A stretch of 64,000 nucleotides of DNA from Beaufortia kweichowensis (lineage: Eukaryota; Chordata; Actinopteri; Cypriniformes; Gastromyzontidae). Location: assembly GCA_019155185.1 (NCBI GenBank), contig CM032801.1:4641351-4705350 (forward strand), given 5' to 3'. The notes under the pieces are model-generated. The model saw nothing but the letters and a program-made list of their open reading frames with translations, was not told where the DNA came from and made no database searches. A program made the translations under genes and the position numbers. Numbering within the stretch: position 1 is the stretch's first letter; each line of letters begins with the position of its first letter. Shown one piece after another: positions 12,001 to 46,163 of this stretch.

Positions 12001-12665
12001 TGGTCAATCAGGTCAGAGATGGTTTTATGAAAATACTGCAGGAAGTTCTTGATGACCTCAGGGATCACGTGGTATGTCTGCTGGTGCTCATATTGACGTT
12101 CATAAGCCAGATCAGCTTTAGGGTCACCTATTAAAACAGACATACATTGGCTATTAGTGTTTTTACATTACAATATTTTCTATAATGCAGTCGCATTTAA
12201 AATCCATAAAATACCATCTATTGTTCTCTATTAACTCAAGAACACTGCTCATAATAGAGCTGCTGTTGTTTGTTTTACTTATAATTTCCTATTTACAACT
12301 AAATAATCTGTCCATCAATAAATCTGTATGGCAGCTATACATCTAAGATAGCTAACTAAATAACTGTTGCTGTTATTATACATCCACAGATGCGATCTGA
12401 TACTCACCCGTGTGATAGTCATAGTCGCTTGGGTAGGTGTAAGGGTCATACTGTAAAAGACAGAAACGAGAGAACATACATTAACATGAATGAACACAGT
12501 TAAAGATGGTTATGTGAAGCTGGAAGTCTGGTTAGCATCCTACTGATCAGTTAATAAAGATCAAGATGCGCTACACGCTTCAATCTGTTCACAAGTACTC
12601 GTATGTATCTTAATAACGCCGCAGGTACGCACATTTGCATCTTCTTCTTCCGCCGGGTAAGACAT
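9096..12665 (-). CDS. eif3l: eukaryotic translation initiation factor 3 subunit L
   Basis: eIF3L is a PCI-domain subunit of the eIF3 complex, which recruits mRNA to the 40S ribosome in the cytoplasm. Fifteen exons run from high to low coordinate: 12665-12633, 12450-12408, 12127-11914, 11826-11747, 11646-11585, 11478-11409, 11321-11248, 11131-10958, 10869-10715, 10558-10388, 10290-10157, 10071-9898, 9788-9599, 9476-9396 and 9173-9096. The N terminus MSYPAEEEDANYDPYTYPSD and long central blocks match vertebrate EIF3L. The PCI domain spans the C-terminal third (through KNLVWTSGISALDGEF and TKVARRYGDFFIRQIHKFEE). Summed exons total 1733 bp, two more than a multiple of three, because the exon at 11131-10958 has a 2-base excess. 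Ignoring those two bases gives 576 residues, close to the mammalian 564. The C terminus after LNRTLKKM is a Ser/Thr/Ala-rich tail unlike the short human end. The other junctions keep phase. Confidence 0.95.
10958..11131 (-). CDS. eif3l: eif3l exon 8 with a 2-base frame disruption
   Basis: The exon opens in frame as FQSFSQYRCK, and 15 codons later reads KKTEEEIEF and on to QLEVYTSGG in a different frame. The switch lies at the run of six A on the minus strand (plus-strand T run 11099-11104). Four A would give the expected Lys-Thr-Ala, so two A are in excess. As written, the original frame reaches TGA within about 20 codons of exon start. Everything on both sides is strongly conserved, so a homopolymer error in the assembly is the simplest explanation. 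A real polymorphism or inactive allele is the alternative. Confidence 0.85.
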
Positions 12666-12830
12666 GATGAAGTTTATTCCTCTTTTACAGGTTTATTCCG
12701 CTAATAAACCTCAATGCTGCAGGCGGACCACGCACGGAGGGAAGAGAGGAAGTGCAATGTACATACTTCCGGTAACAGCGCCGCGGCGCTCGTATGGCAT
12801 TGTGGGCCAGTGGCGGAGTATCGCGAGCAT
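12666..12830 (-). promoter_or_regulatory. eif3l: eif3l 5'UTR and housekeeping-type promoter
   Basis: Reading on the minus strand, the GC-rich block upstream of the start codon holds an ETS site (ACCGGAAGT, 12773-12765), a ZNF143-like element around CCCACAATGCC (12806-12796) and a CGCGA core at 12826-12822. A 17-base pyrimidine tract (CTTCCTCTCTTCCCTCC, 12752-12736) could be a 5' terminal oligopyrimidine start site, common in translation-factor genes. No TATA box is evident. All of these are motif matches; the start site itself is inferred. Confidence 0.6.
12689..12711 (-). other. eif3l: perfect 9-bp stem-loop in the eif3l leader
   Basis: The leader contains AGGTTTATT, a 5-base loop, then the exact complement AATAAACCT, placed 24 to 46 bases before the start codon. 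A further near-copy of one arm (GAATAAACTTC) lies between the hairpin and the ATG. Whether this hairpin has a role in translation of the mRNA is unknown. Confidence 0.6.
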
Positions 12831-13009
12831 TTCTTTCTACATTAATTGTCTTTCTACATTAATACATTAATTACAGTAAAGGTATACATGCTGGACATGT
12901 GATCGCCGTTTTTTAAGTATGCATTAATTCAGAAATCGTATTTTATGTCGAACTTCTGTTTCGGTACTTGGCTAAAAAAAAGTCAAAACTGGCCAATTTT
13001 ATTGTAACT

Positions 13010-13023
13010 TCGACAGGGGGCGC
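13010..13023 (+). promoter_or_regulatory. CTCF-like motif upstream of eif3l
   Basis: The plus strand reads TCGACAGGGGGCGC. The CAGGGGGCGC half is a full match to the strong half of the CTCF core, while the first four bases match poorly. It points towards smoc2. Confidence 0.35.
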
Positions 13024-13544
13024 TTGTTGGCTTGGCACAGGATAGTGCGGTTTGAGACATTATACACTAAAATAAATATATTCAGTTTTGATTCAATACT
13101 TTCAAAAATTAGTATCAGATCTGCAATTGAAAATTCGGCCCAGCAGAATTATGAAACAAATAATAAACTAGGTATTATATAGTAACCAGAAGGTTTTCTG
13201 ATTGGTCCAACCTGTCAAGCGTGGATAAAAGTAACGGTGAACGTGATAATGCTGTCAACATGATACTTCGATAACAGAATATAATTTACATATAATGATA
13301 TTGAACAATTATTTTATTTTATTATTTATCATTTTTATTGTGTAATATATTATATAATAATTACAGAATTAATATTTTAATTTAATAGAAAATTCAACAG
13401 ATAATACAAAAAGTAAACGACACCGTACATAAAGAATCTCGGTTATATTTCTATTCTATACTTAATATAATATTGTTCTTCACATAGTTGTCTTCACAAT
13501 AATTATATTAACAGATGTTGTGCTCTTTGTTTTTTTGACTTACA

Positions 13545-14165
13545 GTCGGAAGTGGTCATCCCTATGCCCTGCTCGAAGCCCGGGACATTGAAGTGGGAAC
13601 TCTGTTGAGAATGGGGCAGTTCGGCCTCAAACACTTAGCGAAAGATACAATAAAAACAACATAATTTACTCTCTATCTACAACGACACTTCGTGTGGCGT
13701 CCTACTCCTCCTGTAATGAACTTTAAGGATGCAAAGAACCGACGTCAAGCGTCTAAATATCCAGTGGAGGACTTCTGTATGACTACATCTGGAACCTGTG
13801 GATGACAATACATTTGACACAAAAGTCTCTGTGAGTTAATGAAACCCTACACAAAAACACACTTTTTAGAAGAAGACAAACATGTAGTTTTCCAGTATAT
13901 CTCCCTTTACACAGCTTGTGTTTACCGTTCCTCGAGTCCTGAAAATGTAGGGTGTGAATTCATGTATATTTTTACAACGTTTGACAGTCATCTCAATGTC
14001 AAAAACTACTCAAATTTTGGGTTATATAAATGCACTCGTCACCCTCGTTATGTATCAAATTATGTGCAACACTAAACTGTTGAAAGTGTAGCGTTTGATT
14101 TTAAGGTGCAGTACCATAGTTGTCCAATAGATGGTGCAAACGTTTCTATAATTGAGCTTTAACGT
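13545..14165. repeat. suspected interspersed repeat copy
   Basis: This stretch begins abruptly with GC-rich, CpG-containing sequence (about 13546-13640) and continues into moderately AT-rich sequence without a long ORF. Its texture differs from the flanks and it resembles sequence I associate with widespread cyprinid elements, but I cannot name a family or define its ends. One strand of the GC-rich part is open for about 30 codons, which I do not take as coding. Confidence 0.3.
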
Positions 14166-15212
14166 CTGGCCATCTACTTCGTCTGTCGGGGTCTTTGGTT
14201 AATGGGGTCTCTGAAAAGAGTTTTATGGGCTTTTATAATGAGGCATTTCGTCGACTCAGCAAGATTAGCAATGAAACGCTGCAGAAGATCTGAGTTCTGC
14301 TTTACAACACGACTGTTGCTCTAGTGCAGCTGAATTCATGCCCTTTGAATAAGCATCAAATAAATAAGTGTGGTTGTGTAGTGTTGTCTCCGCAATCGTC
14401 GGAATGAAGTCTGTTATGTGTTTGAGTAACTGCTGCCACATGTCTGGAAAAGAATAGGAGAAATGTTGTTAAATTTCAATGTGTTTGCTTTGAATTAGTT
14501 TAAGCCACTTTGGCACGTTAGTGCAAACAAGCCTAAAGAAACTTTAAACGTACACACATGATGGTGAGATATCAGGGCAGTGTTAGTGATGGTGATGTTG
14601 TAGTGATTATGGTCAATTTTGTGATGATGTCAAGTTGGATTACTGATATTTACACCTGCAAACACATTATGATACCATTAATAAGTGACGTCATCAAACA
14701 CTTTATATACTGTTTAACAGAAGATCAGTTAATGTATATTCACATAGACAGAAATGTCATGCAGTTTTTTGCACATTTCCTTATTATCTTATATTCTATT
14801 TAAAGGCTTGTAATAAGGCTTGAAATTAGTTAAAATTTAATAAACAAATGAAAATTATATTTCATCTAGGTGTGACCTTTTTAAATGATCTCAAAACTGT
14901 TATTGTATAGCTACCTGAAGAAGTTGTTAGATTTGTGCCATTTTATTGTTTTCATTGCTTACTAAAACAGTGACCAGAAAACATCTTTATGTTTGTCTAA
15001 ACTGCAGTAGGTGTCATCTGTTAAACATTATATAATATTTGTTAACAATTTTTAAAGCGCATTACAATCACATTGTCAGAAAGAAGCCCCTTGTTTATGT
15101 ACACCAGCTCACCCAAACAGATAGTGATTCACGTATGCTGATGAAAAGAAAGAACAGAGAGAAAGCGGATAAGACGACAGAGAAGAGTTTTTATGTCCCT
15201 CACCTACCAGCA

Positions 15213-15275
15213 TCTATAAGAGATTCCTCCCAAACTCACCTCCCGTCTACAGCACGGGCGTCCGATAAGACCTAA

Positions 15276-15328
<53 letters not shown>

Positions 15329-15555
15329 ACGAGCACAGAGGAGAGAAGAGAGTAAAGACAGTCTAAACCGAGAGCTTCACTTCATTACGCACATATTGCC
15401 AAGAGGGAAAAGCACTACACTTTCGCTAAAGAGTAATATTTTTTTATCAGGAGCTGCGAGGGGACGATATTTAAGGAATACATTTTAATTTTGGAGAGGC
15501 AGTTATTTCTAAGGAAAGTTTTAGTGGATTTTGTGCGTCTGGAGAGGTTTTAAGG
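15213..15555 (+). promoter_or_regulatory. smoc2: smoc2 core promoter and 5'UTR
   Basis: A TATA-like TATAAG lies at 15215-15220, which would place the start near 15245. The leader then runs through a CA repeat followed by an uninterrupted GA tract (about 15275-15327) and a purine-rich stretch to the start codon at 15556, whose context (AAGGATGC) is acceptable. The start site is inferred from the TATA-like box only. Confidence 0.45.
15275..15327 (+). repeat. compound CA/GA microsatellite in the smoc2 leader
   Basis: About eight CA units run directly into roughly nineteen GA units. If the proposed start near 15245 is right, this sits inside the transcribed leader, where its length could vary between individuals. 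Confidence 0.8.
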
Positions 15556-35993
<20,438 letters not shown>

Positions 35994-36505
35994 AGTCACC
36001 TGTGATACCGCCAGCGCTCCTGCCCCACCAAACCGACGACGGAAACCATAGTCTTTGCACTTTGTACTTTAAAACAATGTAAATTCACTTTGTAGAAAAA
36101 TAAGGTATTTAAACAGACTGCTGAATATGTGAATGATGTAGTTAGAAGTTCTATGTCCGTACAACAACAGCAAAATGAATCATAATAATTTAACACATAC
36201 AATGTATGTGTCCTTTGTGAGTCTAAAATGAGTATACTTTTCTAAGTTGTACAAGTTGTATTACGTGTTTGTCAAGGTCATCCTTGTTTTGTTACATATT
36301 TTGTTTGTCTTTACTTTGGCTAATATCGGAATAGTTTGTAATGCATCTAAACTGAATTTTAGAAGCCTTGTTTTAGTTTTTATATCAAACACCCTTACTG
36401 CCTGAGTTTGACTTACAGATTACACTCACATCCACACATAGAATGAGATACAAATGTTGAAACTTTTCCATGATGAGTAGAAATAAATAGGTCTTTTATA
36501 TATAT
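35994..36505 (+). other. smoc2: smoc2 3' untranslated region
   Basis: The stop at 35991-35993 is followed by about 500 bp of AT-rich sequence with AATAAA at 36482-36487. The T/G-rich sequence after it fits a cleavage site near 36505. Confidence 0.7.
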
Positions 36506-36542
36506 TTGTGTGTGTTTCTTATATAAACCTATATTGTATTAA

Positions 36543-36855
36543 TGGAATAGTTCACCCAAAAATAAAAATGATGTCATCATTTTTTCACCCTCATGTCATT
36601 GAAACCCTGTATATGATTCTTTCTTTTGTGAAACACAAAAGAAGATATTTTGCAAAACGCTGCACCCATTGACTTCCATTGTACCTTTTGTCTATACTAT
36701 GAAAGTGAATGGGTGCCGGTAACCAGCGTTTTGTAACCAGCAAAATATCTTCTTCTGTGTTCTGCTGGAGCGAGAAAGTCATACAGGTTTGACATGACAT
36801 GAGGGTGAGTAAATAATACAATAAATTTTATTTTTGGGCGAACTATCCCTTTAAC
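36543..36855. repeat. foldback element, complete copy next to smoc2 3' end
   Basis: This is the clearest copy: it opens with GGAATAGTTCACCCAAAAAT and closes with TTTTGGGCGAACTATCCCTT, which are inverted complements. The arms also pair through CACCCTCATGTCAT and ATGACATGAGGGTG. It contains no ORF. It resembles the Angel-type inverted-repeat elements of zebrafish, though the family name is from memory. Confidence 0.8.
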
Positions 36856-37686
36856 GTCATAACTTGACATCTTGCAGGACCCTTGAAGCAATTACTGCTA
36901 ATTCCTATTTTCCGTCCGCGTATGTTTGAACATATACAGTATGTTATTCAGTCATCCCATAATCCCTCAGTCTCGCCTGCAGCTCGGCACCTTCCTTCTC
37001 TCCGTGACCTCAGATTGACCCCGTTTCTTTCGCTCTGTGTGTAATTTACGATAAGCAGATCTGGTGCTGGATCTGTGAGATTAGACGGCGCACGCTTTTC
37101 TTTTAACACTGCAGGGAATGTAAGGAGGGGATTAGTTATTGACACTTCAAAGATGTCAAGTTAAGGAGTTTAAACAGCAGTGCTACTACCTGAATCCTCC
37201 TTCAGAGGTCTAATACTGCAAAACAGACAGATGAGATACACGTTGAGATGTTGAGACGTGTTAGTGATTGAACAGAAAGGACGGGAATTTCCCTTTAATT
37301 TGCACATTAATAATAACTCACCAACATGTTTGTAGAGTGCTTGTTCCTGTAGGCTACAAAAAAGTTTATATAAGTTTATATAAGTGTGTCTTCAAACTAA
37401 AAACTACACTTTCAGTCTACTTTTTATGCATAGTTTTTCAGAAAATATACTTTATGAAACTTCACAGAAAAGCATAGTTGTAAACTAGTTGTTTAATCAA
37501 AGGTTACTACTGTTACACCTAAAGTATACTTAAACATATAAAGTGATTACTTAAGTATACTTCTTTTTTGTAGGAGTTAACAAACTACTATACAATGTGG
37601 GTCTGAGTCAGTAGATCCCACCTCCACATCTATATGATATTTTTTTTTTTTTTTCATGTTTTTTGGCCAGTAGTCAAACCTGTATG

Positions 37687-37717
37687 TGTGTGTATGTATG
37701 TATGTATGTATGTATGT
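37687..37717 (+). repeat. TGTA tetranucleotide repeat
   Basis: Several perfect TATG units follow a short GTGTGT lead. A run of 14 or more T lies about 40 bp upstream (37641-37654). Confidence 0.85.
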
Positions 37718-38167
37718 TCTGACTCATATGTTTCTCATTACTCCAGCACCTGCGTTACACTTGAAATTCCCCTCTACTGCAGTCAAAACTTAACTGATCC
37801 AACAACAAACTGAGATGTGTAAACACATCGACACCTGGCAATATAAGTTTATTTTCCTGTTGGAACAAAGACCTCATAAGGACAAGGACAAGAGCTCAGC
37901 TGCCTTGGTATGGTGTCCTATAACCATTCAACATCCTGCCAGAGTCTAATGTGAGCTTTAGTTGAGACTAAGTTGTAACAATATTAAACCCTAAATACAC
38001 AAATAATATTTCTAGGATGTATATTTTCATATTTTAAGTTTTTATATTTTTTTATATTTTTTCCTGTTTTCTATACTTTTTGTTCTCATCTCCACTGCTA
38101 AATATAAAAAATATATAGAGCTGCTTTGCAATCTATAGAAATAACTTTAAATTGCATTAGTGACCCT

Positions 38168-38395
38168 TAAAAGGACAGTTCACCCCAAAAAAATACAACC
38201 TCTGTCATCATTTATTCACCCTCATGTTATTCAAAACTTGTCTATGACTCTTTCTTCAGTGTAACAAGAAGACAGTTTGAGAAATGTCTAACAATATTCT
38301 TTAAAATATCGACTTTTGTGTTGTGCAGAATAAAGGAAGTCATACAGGTGAATAAATGATCAAATAATTTTTATTTTGGCTGAATGACCCCTCTA
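38168..38395. repeat. foldback element, diverged copy
   Basis: The left end GGACAGTTCACCCCAAAAAA and the block TTCACCCTCATGTTATTC match the other copies. The right arm (GTCATACAGGTGAATAAATGAT) is shorter and more degraded. Confidence 0.7.
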
Positions 38396-39407
38396 AGATG
38401 GTCATTTATGAGAATTCAGAATCCTGACTTGGAAGTTACCTGACTAAATATCTAATAGGCAGCTGACTTTCAGAACAGAGCTGTAGTGTCCAACACACTA
38501 GTGTCCACACATGTAACATGTCAAACGTTTCCTCCAGGCGTACACACAAATATACAATTAAATCAATGATCCCTGTGCGCTGTCTAAGATTAACTGGCAT
38601 AAATTGGCATTCAGTCCTTTCCCTGGCAACCTAAACTGGGAAATTACTGTCAAAACTCACAAGTCTCAACTTGTGAGCAATGCATCCTGGGTAAATACAG
38701 TGGAAGCACAACAGATATATTGGGACACAAACTCGTCACTGTGCAGGAGTGAATTGATGATTGATGAAGCTGCTCCTCGAACACAGAGGCTAATACAGAC
38801 GTCGCCAAAAATCATTTTAAGCGAATTTCTCCCAGCAGTCTGACCTACTGCTGCTTGAATAGATGCAGAAGATTGGCCAGATTGATATTTGTACAGTTTT
38901 CATACCAAATTTAACAGTAAATAAAATATCCTATTAAGGCACTGAATTTGCACTCTTACACCACATTTTTTAAAATGTATTCTTCATAAAATATAAATTA
39001 TTCTGGCATATGCAAACAAATATTGGCAATGCTTTAATAATAAATTTCTCATACTTAATATTTTCTGAGCCATATTACCAGTTTACATTTTTATAATTAC
39101 AATTACAACAATAATATTTTAGTAGATATAATGATTATTTATAGTAGATTATTTTATTATTTTTCTAAATTATTTCCTAAATTATTTTTAACTTAGACTC
39201 TAAATATATTTTATTTATTATTTATTTATAACAAATAAATGTTTTAATTTTGTTCATTTGTAATTTATTAATAAATTAAATTAATTTATTATACACTAAA
39301 TATATTTATTTTATTTACCTATTAGATTGTATTTAGGATTGTATATGTCTTGTATATGGCTAAGATGTAGGTGGACTGTGTGTGTGTTTTTGTGTGTGAA
39401 CAGGTTT

Positions 39408-39423
39408 GGGGTCATGTGACCCC
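39408..39423. promoter_or_regulatory. inverted GGGGTCA element
   Basis: GGGGTCATGTGACCCC has two perfectly inverted 7-base arms around TG. It is an inverted pair of nuclear-receptor-type half sites and also contains a TCATGTGA E-box. It lies about 18 bp before the ATG that opens the exon-like chain at 39441. Confidence 0.35.
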
Positions 39424-39440
39424 TCTGAACACACCTGTGC

Positions 39441-40176
39441 ATGTTTTTAAAGCAGGCCGTTTGTTGTGACATAGTGGACAAATACCGCAGTGTCTGTCAT
39501 CATTACCAGCATCCCTCAGACTCATCACCACACCAGCCAGACGCAGATCAGGTTGCTGTCAGGTGCGTCACTCGCTTCTCTATCTCTCTTAATCTTAATC
39601 TCTCATTCTGTTTCTCAGTCTCAGTTTCCCATCAACAACCTCTGGATCCAACTATGGTAGGTGTTGGAAACACCTGTCTGAACATGTCAACATTCCATAC
39701 AGAAAAATATCTAATAATTGTCCAAATATTAAGATGTTTTTGGTTTCCTTCTTTTAGGCCAGATGGATTCATCAGTTGTTAGTGTATTCCTGAAGATGCT
39801 GCAGGTAAATTAGGTCTGTAATGAAGGATCTCAGACACAAAACTCAACTTTAGTTTTCATCTTGGACTGTTTTGATTGACTAAACTTTTCCCAAATCTTG
39901 ATTTAAAACTAAATTTAACTTAAATCTCAGTTTGACTCCACCCCTTTTCTCTCTCTTTTTCTCTTTCACCCTCTCTCTCTTCTCTCTCGTTCTGTATCAG
40001 TGGCTCAGGACCGTTGCCCAGCCCTCGCTGCAGCAGTTCTTTTGTGTGTATTGGATCGGGTCAGTTCTCCTGACACACGGCGGGTCTTTGTGTCCGCTCT
40101 GCTGTTTCTCATTCCCACACTTTCCACATTCTTCATTTTCATTTACATCATTTTTTTCAACTCCAAGCCGTGCTAA
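39441..40176 (+). other. candidate small spliced transcript of unknown identity
   Basis: Four segments with good splice borders lie in a row: 39456-39562 (or from an ATG at 39441), 39625-39656, 39758-39804 and one starting at 40001. Acceptors have strong pyrimidine tracts, and the donors after segments two and three are GTAGGT and GTAAAT. One frame reads straight through all three junctions. A second frame of the last segment runs from VAQDRCP into a 20-residue hydrophobic stretch (LLFLIPTLSTFFIFIYIIFF) and a stop at 40174-40176, but that frame meets a TAG in segment three. I recognise no family in either. It may be a non-coding transcript or a chance arrangement in pyrimidine-rich DNA. An AATAAA lies at 40821-40826. 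Confidence 0.3.
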
Positions 40177-40223
40177 GACTTTGATAGGAGTGGCTGATGT
40201 GGAGATGAAGGATGAATGTTTTG

Positions 40224-40227
<4 letters not shown>

Positions 40228-40263
<36 letters not shown>
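40228..40263 (+). repeat. GT microsatellite downstream of the 39.4-kb exon-like chain
   Basis: About eighteen GT units follow the last open reading frame in that region. Confidence 0.9.
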
Positions 40264-40264
<1 letters not shown>

Positions 40265-40269
40265 TGAGC

Positions 40270-43752
<3,483 letters not shown>

Positions 43753-44079
43753 TCATCATATACTTTCATTATTCTTATGCCTTTACTAGGTATGCAGTTG
43801 GGATAGTCCATAACAAAACTTACACAATCTACTACAGCATCTATCCATCTCCCTCACTTACACATGTCATACATTTCAAATAATAATCACATATTAAATA
43901 TATTAAACAGGTATTCAGGTGACTGAAAAAACGGCAAAAAAGGCTTGTGGAAAAGTGTTGCTCTTAATTATTAAAGCTAATATTTACAGAGCAAACATAC
44001 AAGATGTCCTTCCACAAACTCTTCCTTGTGAGGAGCTTTTGGAGTTTAGTCCTTCACTTTCACCTGCTTCACCTGCTTT

Positions 44080-44102
44080 GCTATATATATATATATATAT
44101 AG

Positions 44103-44155
<53 letters not shown>
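44080..44155 (+). repeat. compound TA and GA microsatellite
   Basis: Ten TA units, a short GCC spacer, then about 26 GA units. It lies 125 bp upstream of the CpG island at 44.28 kb. Confidence 0.95.
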
Positions 44156-44157
<2 letters not shown>

Positions 44158-44280
44158 ATTGCTTTTTAAGTCATTTTGGACAAATGCATAAATCAAAATA
44201 TGAAAGCATCAGACCTTTAAACGCAAATACACCACAATCAAAATCTTCGTTTTTCATACTAACACTCAGAGTTAAAGCCC

Positions 44281-44475
44281 ACTTTGTTTACGCGGGGATG
44301 AGCGCGTGCGCGCTGTAAGTGCACGCGACATTAATTCTGCGCAGGTTTCCGCGCGCTTCCCGCTCATCAATCACGCGCGGAGCGCCGGTCTCGCGGGCCA
44401 GCGGAGCTGACGGCTTGACACGTGTTGGCCATCGATCGCGCTTCGCTTTCCAAGCGTCCGTCGTCTGAACGGATT
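44281..44475. promoter_or_regulatory. CpG island in the smoc2-dact2 interval
   Basis: About 190 bp with dense CpG (GCGCGTGCGCGC, TCACGCGCGGAGCGCCGG, ATCGATCGCGCTTCGC) stands alone in an AT-rich desert. It looks like an unmethylated island, so either the promoter of an unannotated transcript or a developmental regulatory element. No exon with a recognisable product adjoins it on either strand. Confidence 0.45.
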
Positions 44476-45660
44476 ACTTGAACACACTATATTTCGGTGC
44501 ACAAGAAAGCATTCATAGTCGTTCAGCAGCGGTTTATTAGCTTCTCCATATGATTTATTTGTGTGTGACAACACCCCTCCCCTGCCCGCTGCTCCTCAAA
44601 CACACTTCATATTTGTCTTTGGTTATTAGTTTTCACTTTTACATTTGCATTTTGATTCTGCTTTTGCATTAGGCGTGCGGCCACAGACTCCAGGAGAAAG
44701 AAAGGGTTTCATTAAGAACATGAATAAATGAAAAACAAATATGTATTTATACAAGTTGTTACTAATTATAAGTGTGGAAATGTGACTGACACCAAATATT
44801 ACTGTATGCTGCAAGGCTGTAATTGGGTTTGACATTTAGTTTTTAGAAGATCCAAAGTTACAAATAAATTCTCAGAGAATGTATTTATCACCAATAGACT
44901 GAACCATCTGTTGATATTTTACTAAAGCCCTGTTGATAGAGTCCAGACTCCAGAGAAATATCAGTCTATGCACAAGATAGCTATTTTTAAAAATGATAAA
45001 TGACGCTAATGGGGAAACTTATGAGAAGTGTTAATGTCTCTTGCTTCTCTTTGTGTGCCTTGCTGTAAAATACACATCAGGGAAAAAAAGCCCTCGACCG
45101 CAGAATCATCAAGAAGAGCTGTCATGACATCACTAACAGAGCGAGAAGGTCCATCTGATCATAGAAGCATATCACTAACACATTCCTGTATCCTCAGGCC
45201 TTGGAGAGAACAATGCCTATTCTTGCTCTCCAAAAATATTCTTCCATGTGTTTTTAATCATTTAGTCATCTTTCAGCTTGGCATCTGTAGTGTCTGGTCA
45301 CAATAAAAAAAATCTTGGATAAGACGTTCAGCGCTTGGCACCTGTGCCCGAACACAAGAGTGGGCACGGTACCTGAAGTCTTGCGTAACGGCCCACAGTG
45401 GTAAGTTTATACAGCTCAGATGACTGAGATGGCAAGAGATAGCCAGCTCACAGAGTCCATTCTTATCAGAAAAACATCTGATAGTACCAGAACAGCGGAG
45501 GTGGGTGAAGCCTTGAATGAGGGATAGACCTCACAAGAATTCCCTCTGGAATAGGAAACCTGCCTGAGCATGGAGGATGAGAGAAAATCCAGAGCTTTCC
45601 AACAGTCTGTTTTTCGGGAGATGGCTTTATGGAATCAAAAAGAAATTATTTTAATAAATG
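44476..45660. other. non-coding stretch after the CpG island
   Basis: AT-rich sequence with no supportable gene. The region 45340-45600 is moderately GC-richer and might be an old repeat or a conserved element. Confidence 0.45.
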
Positions 45661-46163
45661 TACAGTACCAGTCAAAAGTTTGTAAACACTTACTCGCTGT
45701 TCTTTAGAAATGTTTTAGAATAGTAGTAAACTTATCAAAACCATAAAATAACACAATTGTAACTGTGGGAATTACATTTACATTTAGGCATTTAGCTGAC
45801 GCTACTATTGACGGCAACAATAGTACTAAGAAGTGCTTTCCTAAGTTTACAATGTTTTGCAGCGCTAGATAAGTACCTGTATAAGAAAAAAGAGATTTTT
45901 TTATGATGTCAGGTGTTCGTGGCATCTTGTGTTGTGACTAAAAGCATCTAAAATAAATGAACACTGATCATCTTCAAAAGTAGGAATTTCTATCTATTCT
46001 GGACTCTTATTGGCTATATTTGAAAAAACATTTTAGTTTTCTAAGTAAAGAGACAATTCTATTTTTGTCCACAAAAGTCATTTCAAACATTAAAATATAC
46101 ACCATCATCAGATCATAAGAAACATTTTTGTCAATTGTGTCTAAACTTTTGACTGGTCCTGTA
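45661..46163. mobile_element. internally deleted Tc1/mariner-like element with nested SINE piece
   Basis: The ends are inverted: TACAGTACCAGTCAAAAGTT at the left and AACTTTTGACTGGTCCTGTA (with one difference) at the right, starting and ending in TA as Tc1-like insertions do. At 503 bp it is far shorter than a full element (about 1.6 kb) and has no transposase ORF. A piece of the SINE family (about 45773-45860, TACATTTAGGCATTTAGCTG) lies inside it, so the SINE inserted later or was captured. Confidence 0.75.

Larger units (their letters stand above)
12831..15212. other. intergenic space between divergent eif3l and smoc2
   Basis: About 2.4 kb of AT-rich DNA with no supportable coding exon. It contains a CTCF-like motif at 13010-13023, a suspected interspersed repeat over about 13545-14165, and otherwise only low-complexity A/T sequence. 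The short ORFs at 13839-14075 and 14558-14803 lack codon bias and splice context. Confidence 0.6.
36856..39407. other. gene-poor stretch after smoc2
   Basis: Apart from the TGTA repeat and the second foldback copy, I see AT-rich sequence with no supportable exon. The ORF at 38604-38843 has neither splice context nor recognisable motifs. Confidence 0.55.

Noticed and set aside
13546..13660. Possible exon with an acceptor-like TTACAG before it
   Set aside because: Both strands lack a consistent frame with donors, and the composition suggests a repeat.
39932..40267. Reading the 40-kb segment as a single 111-codon ORF
   Set aside because: It ends in a GT repeat with Val-Cys coding, and the frame starts inside a pyrimidine tract that looks like an acceptor.
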